44,329 bases of DNA, from contig CAYTZH010000040.1 of the NCBI GenBank assembly GCA_964442285.1, positions 1-44,329 on the forward strand. Reading direction: 5' to 3'. Below are positions 17,008 through 24,482 of the stretch, one piece after another. The DNA comes from CAYTZH01 sp964442285. GTDB taxonomy: Bacteria; Myxococcota_A; UBA9160; JAFDET01. Within the stretch, counting starts at the first letter, position 1, and each line of letters opens with the position of its first letter. Under the pieces are notes generated by a model. It was not told where the DNA came from, made no database searches, and worked only from the letters and a program-made list of their open reading frames with translations. The position numbers and the translations under genes were made by a program.

Positions 17008-17024
17008 TCTGACACACCGTCAGA
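17008..17024. promoter_or_regulatory. Perfect 17-bp inverted repeat, TetR-type operator candidate
   Basis: TCTGAC-acacc-GTCAGA is a perfect 6+5+6 palindrome 30 bp upstream of the first amidohydrolase start. A TATACC at 16997-17002 could be the -10 of a promoter just upstream. TGAC-N5-GTCA palindromes are typical of TetR-family operators. No regulator gene is in this cluster. Confidence 0.45.
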
Positions 17025-17053
17025 AACGCCGACGTGAGGCGTTGGAGGCCCCC

Positions 17054-18361
17054 GTGCAGCTCGACGATCTCATCCTGGTCAGCGTCGACGACCATGTCGT
17101 CGAGCCGCCGGACATGTGGGAGGGCCACCTGCCCGCGCAGTGGAAGGCCCGGGCGCCCCGCGTGGTCCACAAGTCCGACGGCAGCGACGTCTGGGTCTTC
17201 GAGGGCGCGCAGCTCCCCAACATCGGCCTCAACGCCGTCGTGGGTCGGCCTCCCGAGGAGTACGGGATGGAGCCGACGGCCTACACCCAGATGCGTGCCG
17301 GCTGCTACGACGTCCACGAGCGGATCCGGGACATGAACGCCAACGGGGTGCTGGCGTCCCTGTGCTTCCCCTCCTTCCCGGGCTTCTGCGGCACCCTCTT
17401 CGCCCGCCAGGAGGACAAGGAGCTCGCTCGGGTGATGCTCCAGGGCTACAACGACTGGCACATCGACACCTGGTGCGCCGCCTATCCGGGCCGCTTCATC
17501 CCGCTGGCGCTCCCGGCGCTGTGGGATCCGAAGCTCGCGGCGGAGGAGGTGCACCGGGTGGCCCGCAAGGGCGCTCGCTCGGTGAGCTTCTCGCAGGACC
17601 CGCAGCCCCTCGGCTTCCCGAGCCTGCACAGCGACTACTGGGATCCCTTCTGGAAGGCCTGCGCCGACACCGACACGGTGATCTCGATCCACATCGGCTC
17701 GGCGGGGGGCATGCACTTCACGGCGCCCGATGCCCCGGTGGACGTGATGATCACCACCACGCCGATCAGCATCGTGAACTGCGCAGCGGACCTGCTCTGG
17801 AACGAGGCGCTGAAGAAGTACCCGCTGAAGATCGCCCTCTCGGAGGGCGGGATCGGCTGGATTCCGTATTTCCTGGAGCGGGCCGACTACGTGTACGAGC
17901 ACCACCACGCCTGGACGCACCAGGACTTCGGCGGGCGCAAGCCCAGCGAGGTCTTCCGGGAGCACCTGCTCACCTGCTTCATCGACGACGCCGCCGGCGT
18001 GAAGAACCGCCACGACGTGGGCCTGGACACGATCATGTGGGAGTGCGACTACCCGCACTCCGACACCACCTGGCCCGAGGCCCCGGAGCGGCTGATGGGC
18101 TACCTCGCCGGGGTTCCGGACGACGAGATCCACAAGATGACCCACGTCAACGCCATGCGGGAGTTCCGCCTCGACAGCTTCGAGATCCTGGGGCGGGAGA
18201 ACTGCAGCGTGGGCGCTCTGCGCGCGCAGTCGCCCGACGTGGACCTCTCGGTGAAGAGCATCCGCGGCGGCACGCCCCCGAGCTTCGAGCCCGGCAAGCC
18301 CGTGACCACCGCCGACGTGACCCAGCAGCTGATGAGCGTCTTCCAGACGCCGGCCGAGTAG
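17054..18361 (+). CDS. Amidohydrolase_2 family metal-dependent hydrolase/decarboxylase (first of pair)
   Basis: The 435-residue TIM-barrel protein belongs to the amidohydrolase_2 group that includes ACMSD-type decarboxylases. Visible motifs are VSVDDHVVEPPDMW (metal-ligand region; the classic second His is replaced by a DDHVVEP pattern typical of this subgroup), MNANGVLASLCFPSF, ISIHIGSAG with a ligand His, ALSEGGIGWIPYFLERADY, and WECDYPHSDTTWP with the conserved Asp. GTG 17054 has GGAGG 5 nt upstream. A second family member follows after 18 bp, and pairs of this kind are common in Binatota and Mycobacteriales. The substrate is probably an aromatic or branched carboxylic acid, inferred from the neighbouring CoA genes. 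Confidence 0.85.
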   Translation: MQLDDLILVSVDDHVVEPPDMWEGHLPAQWKARAPRVVHKSDGSDVWVFEGAQLPNIGLNAVVGRPPEEYGMEPTAYTQMRAGCYDVHERIRDMNANGVLASLCFPSFPGFCGTLFARQEDKELARVMLQGYNDWHIDTWCAAYPGRFIPLALPALWDPKLAAEEVHRVARKGARSVSFSQDPQPLGFPSLHSDYWDPFWKACADTDTVISIHIGSAGGMHFTAPDAPVDVMITTTPISIVNCAADLLWNEALKKYPLKIALSEGGIGWIPYFLERADYVYEHHHAWTHQDFGGRKPSEVFREHLLTCFIDDAAGVKNRHDVGLDTIMWECDYPHSDTTWPEAPERLMGYLAGVPDDEIHKMTHVNAMREFRLDSFEILGRENCSVGALRAQSPDVDLSVKSIRGGTPPSFEPGKPVTTADVTQQLMSVFQTPAE

Positions 18362-18379
18362 CGGCCGAAGGAGACCCCG

Positions 18380-19471
18380 ATGAGCCTGAGCGCCGACCAG
18401 CGCCTGATCTCCGCCGACGATCACATGGACGTGCACGTGCTGCCCCCCGGGCTCTGGCAGGAGCGCCTTTCGGGCGAGCTGCGCGAGCGCGGTCCCCAGG
18501 TGGTCGACACCGACGACGGTCCGTACTGGCAGGTGGACGGCCGCCTGCTCTCGCCCAGCGGCAAGAAGGGCAAGGGCCTCCTGCACGCCCACCAGCACGG
18601 CTTCCGGCCGGGGCAGGCCGACACCCGCCTCGAGGACATGGACCGCGACGGGGTCTATGCCCAGGTGATCTACAGCCCCATGACGACCCAGATGCGGATC
18701 CAGGACCCGGTGCTGAAGGCCGCCTGCATGCAGGCCTACAACGACTGGGCGGCCGAGTTCCAGAAGGCCGACCCCAATCGACTGGTCCCGCTCGCGAACC
18801 TGCCGTCGTCGACGCCCGAAGAGGCCCGGGACGAGCTGCTGCGGGTGGCGAAGCTGGGCCTGAAGGGCGCGATCGTGAGCCACTTCGACGGCCAGGCGCC
18901 GATCTTCGAGGACGAGTGGTTGACCTTCTGGGACGCGGCCGAGGAGACCCGGGTGCCGATCAACGTCCACCTCGGCGGCGGCCTCCACAGCTTCGAGTCC
19001 GCGAAGGCCCTGGGCACCTGGCGCTTCCCCGCGCTGGTGGCCGTGGTGCCCATGCAGCTCGACGAGGTCCTCGCCGGCATGATCTTCTCGGGGATCCTGG
19101 ACCGGCGCCCGAACGTCAAGTTCGTGATGGGCGAGGCCGGCCTCGGCTGGATCCCCTACGTCCTCGAGCGCTGCGAGCACGAGATCGACAACTACGGCAA
19201 GGCCATGGGAGAGCACAAGCTGGAGCTGCGGCCCAGCGAGATCTTCCGGCGCCAGGTCTTTGTCACCTACGAGGACGAGAAGCTCGGGATCGAGCTTCTG
19301 CCGCGGATCGGCGTGGGCAACGTCATGTGGGCGTCCGACTATCCCCACGGCGACAGCACCTGGCCGCACTCGCGCAAGGCCCTGGCCGAGTCGGACCTGG
19401 CCAGGCACGGCGAGGAGGTCGTCCGCCGCGTCGCCTGCGAGAACTGCGCCGACGTCTACGGCATCGCCTAG
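18380..19471 (+). CDS. Amidohydrolase_2 family metal-dependent hydrolase/decarboxylase (second of pair)
   Basis: The 363-residue paralogue of the preceding gene keeps the same landmarks: LISADDHMDVHVLPPGLW, LEDMDRDGVYAQVIYSP, INVHLGGGLHSF with the ligand His, MGEAGLGWIPYVLERCEHEI, and MWASDYPHGDSTWP with the active-site Asp. The ATG is preceded by AAGGAG. The 18-bp gap indicates co-transcription and perhaps a heteromer. The gene ends 10 bp before the convergent end of the MDR dehydrogenase gene, with no obvious terminator hairpin in the gap. Confidence 0.86.
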   Translation: MSLSADQRLISADDHMDVHVLPPGLWQERLSGELRERGPQVVDTDDGPYWQVDGRLLSPSGKKGKGLLHAHQHGFRPGQADTRLEDMDRDGVYAQVIYSPMTTQMRIQDPVLKAACMQAYNDWAAEFQKADPNRLVPLANLPSSTPEEARDELLRVAKLGLKGAIVSHFDGQAPIFEDEWLTFWDAAEETRVPINVHLGGGLHSFESAKALGTWRFPALVAVVPMQLDEVLAGMIFSGILDRRPNVKFVMGEAGLGWIPYVLERCEHEIDNYGKAMGEHKLELRPSEIFRRQVFVTYEDEKLGIELLPRIGVGNVMWASDYPHGDSTWPHSRKALAESDLARHGEEVVRRVACENCADVYGIA

Positions 19472-19481
19472 CCCGTCGGGG

Positions 19482-20651
19482 CTAGGGCGTCAGGTGCTTC
19501 ACGGACTCCGGCATCTCGTCGGCGATGCGGATGATCGGGATGCCCGTCTGGGTAGCCTCGTTCATCTCCACCATGGCCCGCGGGAGATCCTCGAAGGCGT
19601 AGATCTCCTTGTGCACGGTGGGCTTGAAGACGCTCCCGTACAGGGCCGTGGCCGCCTCGCAGCCCACGAGGGTCTCGTAGTGGGTGTGGTCGAGGGTGAG
19701 CTGCTTCACCGAGGCGCCGGCCGAGTCATAGCCGATGGCCTTTTCGAGCTGCCAGCCGGCCGAGACGTTCACGCCCTGGCGCGCCGACGCCGCCACGCCC
19801 GCCGGGAAGACCGGGCCCCGCAGCATGTCGCAGACCACGTGCATGCCGACCCCGCCGGTGCGCTTCTTGACCTCCTTGTTGAAGGCCTTGACGTCGGCGG
19901 CCGTCGCGAAGCGGTTGAAGGCCTTCTGGTCGATGCCCTCGATGCCTTGCTTCTCCAGCGCCGCCCGGCGGTCCGGGTTGCCCGAGCAGAAGTAGGCGTT
20001 GTGGCCCTCGTGGCGGGCGAGCATCAGGAACAGCTCGGACACGCCGCCCCCGAAACCCAGCACGTTGAGGGTGGCCAGGTGCTCGCGGGAGACCTTGACC
20101 CGGAAGATCCCCTCCGCACGTCGCCACAGGTGGTAGGCGGTGGGGGCGCGCAGGGGCAGGGCGGCGATCTCCCACAGGTTGAGGCCGCAGTCGAGGGGTG
20201 CCTTCAGCAGCTGCCACTCCCCGACGACGGCCTCCTTGCCGTACCAGCCGACGGAGTCGGGCTGGTCGTAGGCCCAGATGCGGATCGGGAAGCCGAAGCG
20301 GTCGGGGTCGCCGTTGCAGTGGGTCAGCACCACGTCGCCGGGCTTGAACTTGCCGACCAGCTCGCCCACCGCGAGCACCTCGCCCACGGCGGAGTTGCCG
20401 GGGTACATCTTGCCGCCGCGCGCCTCGGCGATGTTCATGGTGTCGGCGAGGGCGGCGTGGTCGACGTTGTGCTCGCCGGAGACGGCGAGGATCTTGAGGT
20501 GCACGTCCGTGGGGCCGACGGGGGGCAGCTCGAGGGTGTCGAGCGCCACGACCCGGGCGATGTCGACCTGCTCGAGGTCGTCGTTGACGCGCTTGCGCTC
20601 GGCAGCCACCGCCTCGGCGGTGATGGCGTAGGCCGGTACCTGGGTTCCCAT
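19482..20651 (-). CDS. MDR-superfamily dehydrogenase, crotonyl-CoA reductase-like
   Basis: The 389-residue product resembles the medium-chain dehydrogenase/reductase branch containing crotonyl-CoA carboxylase/reductases. It has an N-terminal GroES-like domain (VHLKILAVSGEHNVDHAAL, GNSAVGEVLAVGELVGKFKPGDVV) and a nucleotide-binding domain with VLGFGGGVSELFLML. The catalytic-zinc Cys/His set of true alcohol dehydrogenases is not evident, which fits the reductase branch. It is convergent with the amidohydrolases and divergent from the aldehyde dehydrogenase. A role in reducing an enoyl-CoA intermediate of the local pathway is inference. Confidence 0.8.
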   Translation of the reverse strand: MGTQVPAYAITAEAVAAERKRVNDDLEQVDIARVVALDTLELPPVGPTDVHLKILAVSGEHNVDHAALADTMNIAEARGGKMYPGNSAVGEVLAVGELVGKFKPGDVVLTHCNGDPDRFGFPIRIWAYDQPDSVGWYGKEAVVGEWQLLKAPLDCGLNLWEIAALPLRAPTAYHLWRRAEGIFRVKVSREHLATLNVLGFGGGVSELFLMLARHEGHNAYFCSGNPDRRAALEKQGIEGIDQKAFNRFATAADVKAFNKEVKKRTGGVGMHVVCDMLRGPVFPAGVAASARQGVNVSAGWQLEKAIGYDSAGASVKQLTLDHTHYETLVGCEAATALYGSVFKPTVHKEIYAFEDLPRAMVEMNEATQTGIPIIRIADEMPESVKHLTP

Positions 20652-20666
20652 CGTCCGTCCCTTTCG

Positions 20667-20694
20667 CGATCTCTCGTCGGCGATCTCTCGTCGA
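20667..20694. promoter_or_regulatory. 14-bp tandem direct repeat in the MDR / aldehyde dehydrogenase divergent promoter
   Basis: CGATCTCTCGTCGG at 20667-20680 is followed at once by CGATCTCTCGTCGA. The copies sit 16 bp upstream of the MDR start and about 90 bp upstream of the aldehyde dehydrogenase ATG, within a 133-bp divergent spacer. TATGCT near 20745 is a plausible -10 for the plus-strand gene. It is a candidate regulator-binding repeat. Confidence 0.5.
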
Positions 20695-20784
20695 CACTTC
20701 GATCATGCCCATTTGCCCCGCGCCCGCGGGGCCGCGCGGATGGTATGCTAAAGCGATCTCGAACCCAAGACCCGAGGTGCGACC

Positions 20785-22254
20785 ATGGGGGAGCTGTCCG
20801 GTGAGCCGCGACTGCTGATCGACGGGAAGCTGGTGGAGGCCCGGGACGGCCGCACCTACGAGAACGTGAACCCGGCCACCGAGGCCGTCCTCGGCGTGGC
20901 CGCCGACGCCGACGTCGAGGACATGCGCGCGGCCATCGCCGCCGCGCGCCGCGCCTTCGACGAGAGTGACTGGAGCACGAACCTGCCGCTGCGCGCGCGC
21001 TGCATGCGTCAGCTCCACGACGCCCTCGAGGCCCACAAGGAGGAGCTGCGGCCCCAGATCGTCGCGGAGGTGGGGGCGCCCCTGCAGCTCACCTACGCCA
21101 TCCAGCAGGACTCCTGCCTGAAGGACATGTGCTGGGACATCGAGGTGGCGGAGCGCTACGCCTGGGAGCGGGAGCTCCCGGTGCACGAGTTCTTCGGCAT
21201 GAAGAGCCGGCGCCGCGTGCTGAAGGAGCCCCTGGGCGTGGCCGCGCTGATCACGCCCTGGAACTTCCCCTTCATGCTGAACCTCTCGAAGATCGTCCCC
21301 GCCCTGATGGCCGGGAACACCGCCGTGCTGAAGGCGGCGCCCGACACCCCGTGGTGCGCGACCTTCATCGGGCGGATGCTGGCCGAGCACACGGACCTGC
21401 CGGCCGGGGTGCTGAACATCGTGACCGCCCGGGACCCGGCCGAGGTGGGCGACGCCCTCACCGGCGACCCGCGCGTGGACATGGTGAGCTTCACGGGCTC
21501 GACCGGTGTGGGCAAGCACATCATGGCCCGCTGCGCCGACGGCCTGAAGCGGGTCTTCCTCGAGCTGGGCGGCAAGTCGGCGCAGATCGTGCTCGACGAC
21601 GCCCGCTTCGAGGCCGTCCTGCCCGGCGGCGCCATGGTCTGCATGCACGCCGGCCAGGGCTGCGCCATCACCACGCGGCTGCTGCTGCCCCGCGCGCGCT
21701 ACGACGAGGGCGTGGCGATCCTGAAGACGGCGTTCGAGAACGTCAACTACGGCGACCCGACCCAGATCCAGAACGTGATGGGTCCCCTCGTCAACGCCCG
21801 CCAGCGGGAACGGGTGCTGGGCTACATCGAGAAGGGGAAGGCCGAGGGCGCCCGGCTGCTGGTGGGGGGCGGCCGGCCGGCTCACCTGGAGAAGGGCTAC
21901 TTCGTCGAGCCGACCCTCTTCGTCGACGTCGACCCGGACTCGACCCTCGCCCAGGAGGAGATCTTCGGTCCGGTGCTGTCGGTCATCCCCTACGAGGACG
22001 ACGAGGACGCGGTGCGCATCGCCAACAACTCCCGCTACGGCCTCTCCGGTGCGGTGAACAGCGCCAGCCTGGACCGGGCCCTCGCGGTGGCGAAGCGGGT
22101 GCGCACGGGCACCCTGGCGATCAACGGCGGCATGTGGTTCGGCCCGGACTCCCCGTTCGGCGGCTACAAGGAGAGCGGCATCGGGCGCGAGCACGGTCTC
22201 GAGGGCTTCGAGGAGTACTTGCAGACCAAGACCCTCGGCCTGCCGGCCGCCTGA
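20785..22254 (+). CDS. NAD(P)-dependent aldehyde dehydrogenase
   Basis: The 489-residue enzyme is a full-length ALDH. It has the nucleotide-binding GSTGVGKHI, ITPWNFP and Lys of AVLKAAP, general base Glu in LELGGKSAQ, and nucleophile Cys in GQGCAITTRLL. EEIFGPVLSVIPY and SPFGGYKESGIGRE are also intact. It oxidises an aldehyde to the acid, the likely substrate for the CoA-transferase encoded 25 bp downstream. A GAGG lies before the ATG. The context places it in a catabolic operon with the CaiB-type transferase and enoyl-CoA hydratase. Confidence 0.92.
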   Translation: MGELSGEPRLLIDGKLVEARDGRTYENVNPATEAVLGVAADADVEDMRAAIAAARRAFDESDWSTNLPLRARCMRQLHDALEAHKEELRPQIVAEVGAPLQLTYAIQQDSCLKDMCWDIEVAERYAWERELPVHEFFGMKSRRRVLKEPLGVAALITPWNFPFMLNLSKIVPALMAGNTAVLKAAPDTPWCATFIGRMLAEHTDLPAGVLNIVTARDPAEVGDALTGDPRVDMVSFTGSTGVGKHIMARCADGLKRVFLELGGKSAQIVLDDARFEAVLPGGAMVCMHAGQGCAITTRLLLPRARYDEGVAILKTAFENVNYGDPTQIQNVMGPLVNARQRERVLGYIEKGKAEGARLLVGGGRPAHLEKGYFVEPTLFVDVDPDSTLAQEEIFGPVLSVIPYEDDEDAVRIANNSRYGLSGAVNSASLDRALAVAKRVRTGTLAINGGMWFGPDSPFGGYKESGIGREHGLEGFEEYLQTKTLGLPAA

Positions 22255-22279
22255 GACACGGAGCGAGGAGGAACCCGGC

Positions 22280-23494
22280 ATGGAACGTCCCCTGGAAGGC
22301 ATTCGCGTCCTCGAGGTGGCGCAGTGGTGGTTCGTGCCCTCGGCCGGCGCCGTGCTCGCCGACTGGGGCGCCGACGTGGTGAAGATCGAGCACCCGGTGA
22401 CCGGCGACCCGCAGCGCGGGCTGATCACCTCGGGCCTCGTGCCGGACGGCGGCTTCAACTTCATGTGGGAGCAGCCGAACCGGGGCAAGCGCTCCGTCGG
22501 GCTCGACATCGGCACCGAGGGCGGACGCGCCTTGCTGTACCGGATCGCGGAGCAGAGCGACGTCTTCCTCACGAGCTTCCTGCCGCCGGCCCGGCGCAAG
22601 CTCGGGATCGACGTGGACGACATCCGCGGGCGCAATCCCCGGATCATCTACGCCCGCGGCTCGGGACAGGGGGCCCGGGGGCCCGACGCGGAGAAGGGCG
22701 GCTACGACGCGGCGGCGTTCTGGTCGCGAGGCGGCCTGGCCGAGGCGTTCACGGGCGCCCACGAGGGCGACAAGCCGATGATCGGCCAGCGGCCGGCCTT
22801 CGGCGACGGGATCGGCGGCATGAACATCGCCGGCAGCATCGCGGCGGCGCTGTTCCGACGCGAGCGCACTGGCAAGGCGTCGATCGTCGACATCTCGCTG
22901 CTCTCGACCGCGTGCTGGACCCTGTCGCCGGACATCACCGCGGCGCCCTTCATCCCGCGCTTCCCGAGCATGGGCAATCGGCGCCAGGCGCCGAACCCGG
23001 TGGTGAACAGCTACAAGACCAGGGACAACCGCTGGTTGATGTTCATCATGCTCCAGCCCGACCGCTACTGGGCGGACTTCTGCCGGCACCTCGACCGTCC
23101 CGATCTGATCGACGACGAGCGCTTCCGGGACGCGACCGTGCGCTTCCAGAACCGCGAGGCCTGCGTGGATCTCCTCGACCAGATCTTCGCCCGGCACACC
23201 CTGGCCGAGTGGAAGCTGAAGCTCGACAGCATGGAGGGGGTCTGGGCGCCCATGCAGACGCCGGTGGAGATCCACGAGGACCCGCAGGTGATCGAGAACG
23301 GCTACCTGCGCGAGGTGACCGGCGCCGACGGCGCCCGCTTCAAGCTGGCCGCGAGCCCGGCCCAGTTCGACGAGGCGCCGCTCGCGCTCTCCTGCGCGCC
23401 CGAGCACGGCCAGCACACCGAGGAGGTGCTGCTCGAGCTCGGACTCTCGTGGGACGACATCGCGGCCCACAAGCAGGCGAAGGCGATCCTGTGA
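22280..23494 (+). CDS. Class III (CaiB/BaiF) CoA-transferase
   Basis: The 404-residue protein transfers CoA between acyl groups. It has the N-terminal LEGIRVLEVAQWWFVPSAGAVLADWGADVVKIEHP, GKRSVGLDIGTEGGRALLYR, a YDAAAFW segment with the catalytic Asp position, DGIGGMNIAGSIAAALFRRERTGK, and VWAPMQTPVEIHEDPQV near the C-terminus. GGAGGA precedes the ATG. The TGA overlaps a GTG (TGTGAGC) that recurs downstream as candidate starts of the enoyl-CoA hydratase, so the pair is translationally coupled. The last codons and stop lie just before the scaffold gap, and the same bases recur after it. Confidence 0.9.
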   Translation: MERPLEGIRVLEVAQWWFVPSAGAVLADWGADVVKIEHPVTGDPQRGLITSGLVPDGGFNFMWEQPNRGKRSVGLDIGTEGGRALLYRIAEQSDVFLTSFLPPARRKLGIDVDDIRGRNPRIIYARGSGQGARGPDAEKGGYDAAAFWSRGGLAEAFTGAHEGDKPMIGQRPAFGDGIGGMNIAGSIAAALFRRERTGKASIVDISLLSTACWTLSPDITAAPFIPRFPSMGNRRQAPNPVVNSYKTRDNRWLMFIMLQPDRYWADFCRHLDRPDLIDDERFRDATVRFQNREACVDLLDQIFARHTLAEWKLKLDSMEGVWAPMQTPVEIHEDPQVIENGYLREVTGADGARFKLAASPAQFDEAPLALSCAPEHGQHTEEVLLELGLSWDDIAAHKQAKAIL

Positions 23495-23497
23495 GCG

Positions 23498-23597
23498 NNN
23501 NNNNNNNNNNNNNNNNNNNNNNNNNNNNNNNNNNNNNNNNNNNNNNNNNNNNNNNNNNNNNNNNNNNNNNNNNNNNNNNNNNNNNNNNNNNNNNNNN
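23498..23597. other. Assembly gap of exactly 100 N, probably artificial
   Basis: One hundred N interrupt the sequence. The last 31 bases before the gap (from CCACAAGCAG to TGTGAGCG) are identical to the first 31 after it. The two contigs therefore overlap and the gap length is a placeholder; the real locus is probably continuous apart from uncertainty in repeat copy number. Confidence 0.9.
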
Positions 23598-23606
23598 CCA
23601 CAAGCA

Positions 23607-23676
23607 GGCGAAGGCGATCCTGTGAGCGGAGGCGAAGGCGATCCTGTGAGCGGAGGCGAAGGCGATCCTGTGAGCG
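23607..23676 (+). repeat. 24-bp tandem repeat at the CoA-transferase / enoyl-CoA hydratase junction
   Basis: GGCGAAGGCGATCCTGTGAG plus CGGA repeats about three times (23607, 23631, 23655). Each copy carries TGTGAGCG, the stop of the CoA-transferase frame and a GTG start for the hydratase frame. In the hydratase frame one unit encodes eight residues, GGEGDPVS. The repeat explains why assembly broke here. Confidence 0.88.
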
Positions 23677-24461
23677 AGCCCGTCCTGCTGCGCGAGACGT
23701 CGGAGGGCGTGGCGACGCTCACCCTCAACCGACCGAAGTCCATGAACGCGCTCTCGCGGGCCCTGCGCGACGCCCTCGCGCGGGAGCTCTCGGCGCTGGC
23801 CGAGGACCCGGACGTCGGGGTGGTGATCCTGACCGGCGCCGGCGACCGCGCCTTCTGCGCGGGCCTCGACCTGAAGGAGCTCGGCGGCGAGGGCGGCGAG
23901 CCCCAGGACGCGGGCGCGGCCGTGACCTCCGGCGGGGACGTGGTGGAGGCCATGGAGTCGCTGCCCCAGCCGCTGATCGGGGCGATCAACGGCGTGGCCA
24001 TCACCGGCGGCTTCGAGCTGGCGCTGGCCTGCGACGTGCTGATCGGCTCGACCGCGGCCCGCTTCGCCGACACCCACGCGCGGGTCGGCATCATGCCGGG
24101 CTGGGGTCTGTCCCAGAAGCTCTCCCGGCTGCTCGGGATCCACCGGGCCAAGGAGCTCTCGCTGACGGGCAACTTCGTCGGCGCGGAGCAGGCGGAGGCC
24201 TGGGGCCTCCTGAACCGGGTGGTGGCGCCCGAGGCGCTCATGCCGACCTGCGAGGCCCTGGCCCGGGACATGCTCTCGTGCGACCCCGCACTGCTGCGCG
24301 GCTACAAGCGGGTGATCGACGCGGGCTTCGCCATCGGCTACGGCGAGGGCCGCGCGCTCGAGCGCGAGGCGAACCGCGAGCACGCCCGCAGCCTCAGTGC
24401 CGGGCAGATCCGCGCCCGGCGCGAGGCCGTCCAGGCCCGGGGGCGGGCGCAGCAGCGCTGA
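23670..24461 (+). CDS. Enoyl-CoA hydratase/isomerase family protein
   Basis: The crotonase-fold protein is 263 residues from GTG 23670. It has TLNRPKSMNALS, the oxyanion-hole segment AFCAGLDLKEL, and NGVAITGGFELALACDV carrying the first catalytic Glu. The position of the second Glu in bona fide hydratases (QPEILLG) reads DTHARVG here, so hydratase chemistry may be altered, as in many EchA-like paralogues. GTG codons at 23646 and 23622 are equally possible starts in the tandem repeat and would add GGEGDPVS copies. It is co-transcribed with the CoA-transferase. Confidence 0.86.
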   Translation: MSEPVLLRETSEGVATLTLNRPKSMNALSRALRDALARELSALAEDPDVGVVILTGAGDRAFCAGLDLKELGGEGGEPQDAGAAVTSGGDVVEAMESLPQPLIGAINGVAITGGFELALACDVLIGSTAARFADTHARVGIMPGWGLSQKLSRLLGIHRAKELSLTGNFVGAEQAEAWGLLNRVVAPEALMPTCEALARDMLSCDPALLRGYKRVIDAGFAIGYGEGRALEREANREHARSLSAGQIRARREAVQARGRAQQR

Positions 24462-24482
24462 TCGCCCGCGAGCGCGGGGCGC

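Noticed and set aside
15467..19408. Long minus-strand open frame of about 1,300 codons
   Set aside because: It is antisense to the oxidoreductase and both amidohydrolases, whose motifs are unmistakable.
23498..23597. Gap considered as a hidden insertion between the CoA-transferase and hydratase genes
   Set aside because: Identical 31-base ends on both sides and exactly 100 N point to overlapping contigs, not missing sequence.
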